DNA of 9,466 nucleotides from Chloroflexota bacterium (GTDB lineage Bacteria; Chloroflexota; Chloroflexia; Thermomicrobiales; UBA6265): positions 1-9,466 of the forward strand of contig JAEVYR010000161.1 in assembly GCA_023392645.1 (NCBI GenBank), in the 5' to 3' direction. The notes below the pieces were generated by a model. That model did no database searches. It saw nothing but the letters and a program-made list of their open reading frames with translations, and had not been told where the DNA came from. Positions 6,748 to 9,466 of this stretch are shown here, piece after piece; position 1 is the stretch's first letter; each line of letters starts with the position of its first letter. The position numbers were made by a program, and so were the translations under genes.

Positions 6748-8067
6748 ATGGCCGCCCGATTCCGCCCGACATTCCGTGGCACCGAGCTCTGGCTCCTCCT
6801 GTTTCCGGCGATGATCGCCGTGATCGGGGCGGCGATCATCGTGCTCGTGCCCCGCGCCACGCTCGATTGGGCGTGGTCGGAGATGTGGGTCGGGCTCGCC
6901 TTCGCCGCCGCTGTGGCGGTGATGAGCGTCTCGCTTGGCCTTCGCGGCTTCCGGGGCGACCAGACGATCCTGCCGATCACCGCGATGATCGCGCTGCTGG
7001 GGCTCCTGATGATCCAGCGGCTGCAGCCCGACCTCGCCGAGATCAGCGACGCCTACGCCGGTCTTGCCCAGCGCCACCTGATGTACCTGGCGGCCGGACT
7101 CGCGATCATGTGGCTGGTGGCGATGCTGCTCGGGCCGATCGGCCTGATCCGGTGGCTGCAACGCTATCGCTACCTCATCATCCTCGCCGCGATCGCGCTT
7201 CAGCTTTCGACCTTCTTTCTCGGCACCGAGGTCTATGGCGCCAAGTTGTGGATCGAAATCGGGCCCATCCAGATCCAGCCTTCCGAGATCGTCAAGCTGG
7301 CGCTGGTCGCGTTTCTGGCGAGCTACCTCGACGAGAACCGCGACCTGCTCGCCTCCGGCTGGCGCGTCGGGCCGCTCACCCTGCCCCCCATCCCCTACCT
7401 GATCCCGATGGGCGTGATGTGGGCCGCCTGCCTGCTGACGCTGGTCGTGCTCAACGATCTCGGCTCGGCGCTGCTCTTCTTCGGCATCTTCCTGACCATG
7501 CTTTACGTCGCCACCGGCGGCATCGTCTACGTCGCCGTAGGACTCGGTTCGTTCGTGCTCGCCGCCTACGGCGCCTGGCTGACGCTCGATCGCATCGGCA
7601 TCCGCGTGCAGAACTGGCTCAATCCGTGGAAGGATCCGCTCGGCGTCGGGTACCAGCCGATCCATTCCGACTACGCCCTCGCCAGCGGCGGTGTCTTCGG
7701 GGTCGGACTTGGCTACGGATCGCCAACCTACATCCCCGAAGTACAGACCGACTACATTTTCTCGGCCATCGGCGAGGAGCTCGGCCTGCTCGGGGCGCTG
7801 GCGGTGATCTGCCTCTACCTGATCTTCGTCGTGCGCGGATTCACGATCGCGCTGCGGGCGCGAGACGGCTACATCCAGCTTTTCGCCGCCGGGCTCAGCT
7901 CGATCATCGCGGTCCAGACCATCATCATCGTCGGCGGGGTCACCCGCATCATTCCGCTCACCGGCATCACGTTGCCGCTCATTTCGTACGGCGGCAGCGC
8001 GTTGCTGACCAACTTCGCGCTCGCCGGCATGCTGCTCTACGTGTCCGGCCTGCCGAAACGCGCCTGA
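6748..8067 (+). CDS. SEDS-family peptidoglycan glycosyltransferase (FtsW/RodA/SpoVE type)
   Basis: A 439-residue polytopic membrane protein of the SEDS family, which polymerises lipid II into glycan strands at the cytoplasmic membrane, normally with a partner class B PBP. About ten to twelve hydrophobic segments are visible. GAKLWIEIGPIQIQPSEIVK at about 164-183 matches the conserved loop. The extracellular stretch ASGGVFGVGLGYG at about 312-324 leads to TDYIFSAIGEELGLLG at about 334-349; Asp335 aligns with the essential Asp of FtsW/RodA. LPLISYGGSALL at about 409-420 is the family's C-terminal signature. The ATG lies three bases after the mtnP stop with no clear Shine-Dalgarno, suggesting translational coupling. 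The following PBP resembles actinobacterial PbpA, so by analogy this is more likely a RodA-like elongation protein than a division FtsW, but sequence alone does not settle this. Confidence 0.95.
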   Translation: MAARFRPTFRGTELWLLLFPAMIAVIGAAIIVLVPRATLDWAWSEMWVGLAFAAAVAVMSVSLGLRGFRGDQTILPITAMIALLGLLMIQRLQPDLAEISDAYAGLAQRHLMYLAAGLAIMWLVAMLLGPIGLIRWLQRYRYLIILAAIALQLSTFFLGTEVYGAKLWIEIGPIQIQPSEIVKLALVAFLASYLDENRDLLASGWRVGPLTLPPIPYLIPMGVMWAACLLTLVVLNDLGSALLFFGIFLTMLYVATGGIVYVAVGLGSFVLAAYGAWLTLDRIGIRVQNWLNPWKDPLGVGYQPIHSDYALASGGVFGVGLGYGSPTYIPEVQTDYIFSAIGEELGLLGALAVICLYLIFVVRGFTIALRARDGYIQLFAAGLSSIIAVQTIIIVGGVTRIIPLTGITLPLISYGGSALLTNFALAGMLLYVSGLPKRA

Positions 8068-8092
8068 CACACGCCTACCCGACTCCATCGCT

Positions 8093-8097
8093 GGAGG
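8093..8097 (+). promoter_or_regulatory. Ribosome-binding site fixing the PBP start
   Basis: GGAGG four bases before ATG 8102. It supports translation from 8102, which includes two additional N-terminal hydrophobic segments, over the in-frame ATG at 8261, which has no Shine-Dalgarno sequence but would give the usual single-helix class B PBP. Confidence 0.7.
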
Positions 8098-8101
8098 CTC
8101 C

Positions 8102-9466
8102 ATGCCCGTCATCGTCCGCGTCATCGCCGCGCTCGCCAGTCTCGGCCTCATCGCCTGGGGCCTCTACGCCATCGACGATGTGTCCGACGCACGCTGGCTC
8201 TCCATCCTGGGGGTGGCATGGTTGCTCCTGCTCGTCGCCAGCTACGTGCGCCTGCCGGCAATGCCGACGTTCTCCCGCTCGCTGATCCGGACCGCGCTCG
8301 TGTTCGCCACGGTCATCGCGATCATCTCGGTCCAACTCATCCGGATTCAGGTCATCAACCAGGATGACATCGTCTACCGCACCGCGTTGACCGCCGACAG
8401 GACAGACGCGATCGCCAACCCGCGTGTGGTGCTGACGCCGCTGGAGACGCAGCGCGGCGAGATCGTCGACCGTGACGGCACCGTCATCGCCGGCACCGTC
8501 CAGGAGGGAGATCATTACTACCGTTCCTGGCCCAACCCGGCGACCGCCTACGTCGGCGGCTACTACTCGCCGTTCCTGATCGCCTCGTCGGGGCTCGAAG
8601 CCACCTATGCCGACGTGCTCGGCGGCCAGGCGGGCAACAACCCGCTCACGCGCCTGCTGCGAAACCTGCTGCACCAACCGCAGCAGGGCTCTCACCTCAA
8701 ACTCACGCTCGATGCGGACCTCCAGACCTCCGCGCAGGACATGCTCGGCTCGCAAAAGGGCGCGGTCGTCGTGATCGAGGTCGAGACCGGCAACGTCATC
8801 GTGATGGCCAGCAGCCCGGCCTACGACCCAAACCGGCTGTTCACCACCTCGCCCTCCGAAAACCCGGTCGCGCAAGCCTACTGGGACACGCTCGTCACCG
8901 ACCCGGACGCTCCACTCGTCACGCGCGCCACGCTGGGCGTCTACACCCCCGGCTCGACCTTCAAGACCGTCACCGCCGCGATCGCGATCGACAAGGGGTA
9001 CACGGCGCCCGGCGAAATCTACGAGGACGACGGGGAAATCGTGATCGACGGCCGGGTGCTGGTTGAGAACAACCGCCCCGACGAGAGTCGCAGCGAGTGG
9101 ACGCTCCGTGAGGGGCTGATGTGGTCGCTCAATGTCGTGTTCGCGCAGGTCGGGATGCAGATCGGCGGCAGCGAGTTCTGGGAGGCCGCGATGAAATTCG
9201 GGTTCGGGCAGGACGTGCCGTTCGACGTGCCGGTGGCCACCAGCCAGCTCGCGTCTAGCGAAGACTTCCTCGATTCGACCAACGCCGTGGCCGACACCGG
9301 ATTCGGCCAGGGACAGATTCAGGTGACCCCCTTGTTGATGGCGCTGATCACCAGCGCCTACGCCAACGACGGAAAGATTCCCGAGCCGCGCCTCGTCGAC
9401 CAAATCCTCTCGCCTGACGGCGACGTGGTGGAGACGTTGCCCTCAGGAACGTGGATGACGCCAATC
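8102..9466 (+). CDS. Class B penicillin-binding protein, PbpA/FtsI-like transpeptidase (partial, runs off right edge)
   Basis: The first 455 codons, without a stop, of a peptidoglycan DD-transpeptidase that cross-links stem peptides outside the membrane. Three hydrophobic stretches are seen at about 4-24, 33-49 and 61-84, the last leading into the periplasmic/extracellular part. The dimerisation region includes TPLETQRGEIVDRDG at about 112-126 and the PNPATAYVGGYYS and SGLEATYADVL elements at about 145-173, closely resembling actinobacterial PbpA. The transpeptidase domain begins near 218. Ser285 and Lys288 in PGSTFK form the catalytic SxxK; Ser342-Leu-Asn344 (WSLNVVFAQ) is the SxN motif. GFGQGQIQVTPLLMA at about 400-414 is conserved. 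The KTG triad lies beyond the window. It begins 34 bases after the SEDS gene, so the two form a polymerase/transpeptidase pair. The gene appears intact up to the edge. Confidence 0.94.
   Translation, partial: MPVIVRVIAALASLGLIAWGLYAIDDVSDARWLSILGVAWLLLLVASYVRLPAMPTFSRSLIRTALVFATVIAIISVQLIRIQVINQDDIVYRTALTADRTDAIANPRVVLTPLETQRGEIVDRDGTVIAGTVQEGDHYYRSWPNPATAYVGGYYSPFLIASSGLEATYADVLGGQAGNNPLTRLLRNLLHQPQQGSHLKLTLDADLQTSAQDMLGSQKGAVVVIEVETGNVIVMASSPAYDPNRLFTTSPSENPVAQAYWDTLVTDPDAPLVTRATLGVYTPGSTFKTVTAAIAIDKGYTAPGEIYEDDGEIVIDGRVLVENNRPDESRSEWTLREGLMWSLNVVFAQVGMQIGGSEFWEAAMKFGFGQDVPFDVPVATSQLASSEDFLDSTNAVADTGFGQGQIQVTPLLMALITSAYANDGKIPEPRLVDQILSPDGDVVETLPSGTWMTPI

Noticed and set aside
5299..8151. 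A 950-codon minus-strand open frame across rpsO, mtnP and the SEDS gene
   Set aside because: It runs over three well-supported genes and their intergenic regions and has a low-complexity charged composition; a GC-rich artefact.
8075..9403. Long minus-strand open frame opposite the PBP gene
   Set aside because: The plus strand encodes a clear class B PBP with SxxK and SxN motifs; the antisense product is Gly/Arg/Asp/Val-rich without domains.

Overview
The window is ordinary chromosomal DNA from a GC-rich bacterium. It holds eight protein-coding genes and no RNA gene, CRISPR array, insertion sequence or phage gene that I could find. The codon usage (strong C/G at third positions), the rpsO-pnp pair, the paired SEDS/penicillin-binding protein genes resembling actinobacterial rodA-pbpA, and the general sequence style suggest a Chloroflexota member, perhaps Thermomicrobia-like. 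That placement is an impression from the proteins, not a search result.

Layout. (1) Positions 1-2123, plus strand: a short tail of upstream DNA, then two permease subunits of a DppB/DppC-type peptide (or nickel) ABC importer. Their substrate-binding protein and ATPases are not in the window. (2) 2229-2609, plus strand: a small protein with an N-terminal zinc ribbon and one membrane helix, function unknown. (3) 2610-2850: convergent intergenic region with a 16-bp perfect inverted repeat that can serve as a shared terminator for the plus-strand gene and for pnp. (4) 2851-5642, minus strand: rpsO (ribosomal protein S15) followed by pnp (polynucleotide phosphorylase), separated by about 297 bases with a strong hairpin. 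(5) 5643-5886: divergent promoter region; rpsO has an extended -10 element and a structured leader. (6) 5887-9466, plus strand: mtnP-like S-methyl-5'-thioadenosine phosphorylase, a SEDS-family FtsW/RodA glycosyltransferase starting three bases later, and a class B penicillin-binding protein that runs off the right edge.

How the genes work together. The two permeases form the membrane channel of one importer. S15 and PNPase are the classic translation/RNA-decay pair, and the hairpins in the rpsO leader and between the genes are candidate control or processing sites. The SEDS polymerase and the class B PBP should form one peptidoglycan synthase, polymerase plus transpeptidase. The purine/methionine-salvage phosphorylase in front of them is the least expected neighbour.

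I found no convincing new biological system. The points most worth a second look are the rpsO leader and intergenic hairpins, the mtnP-SEDS-PBP linkage, and the three-helix N-terminus of the PBP.
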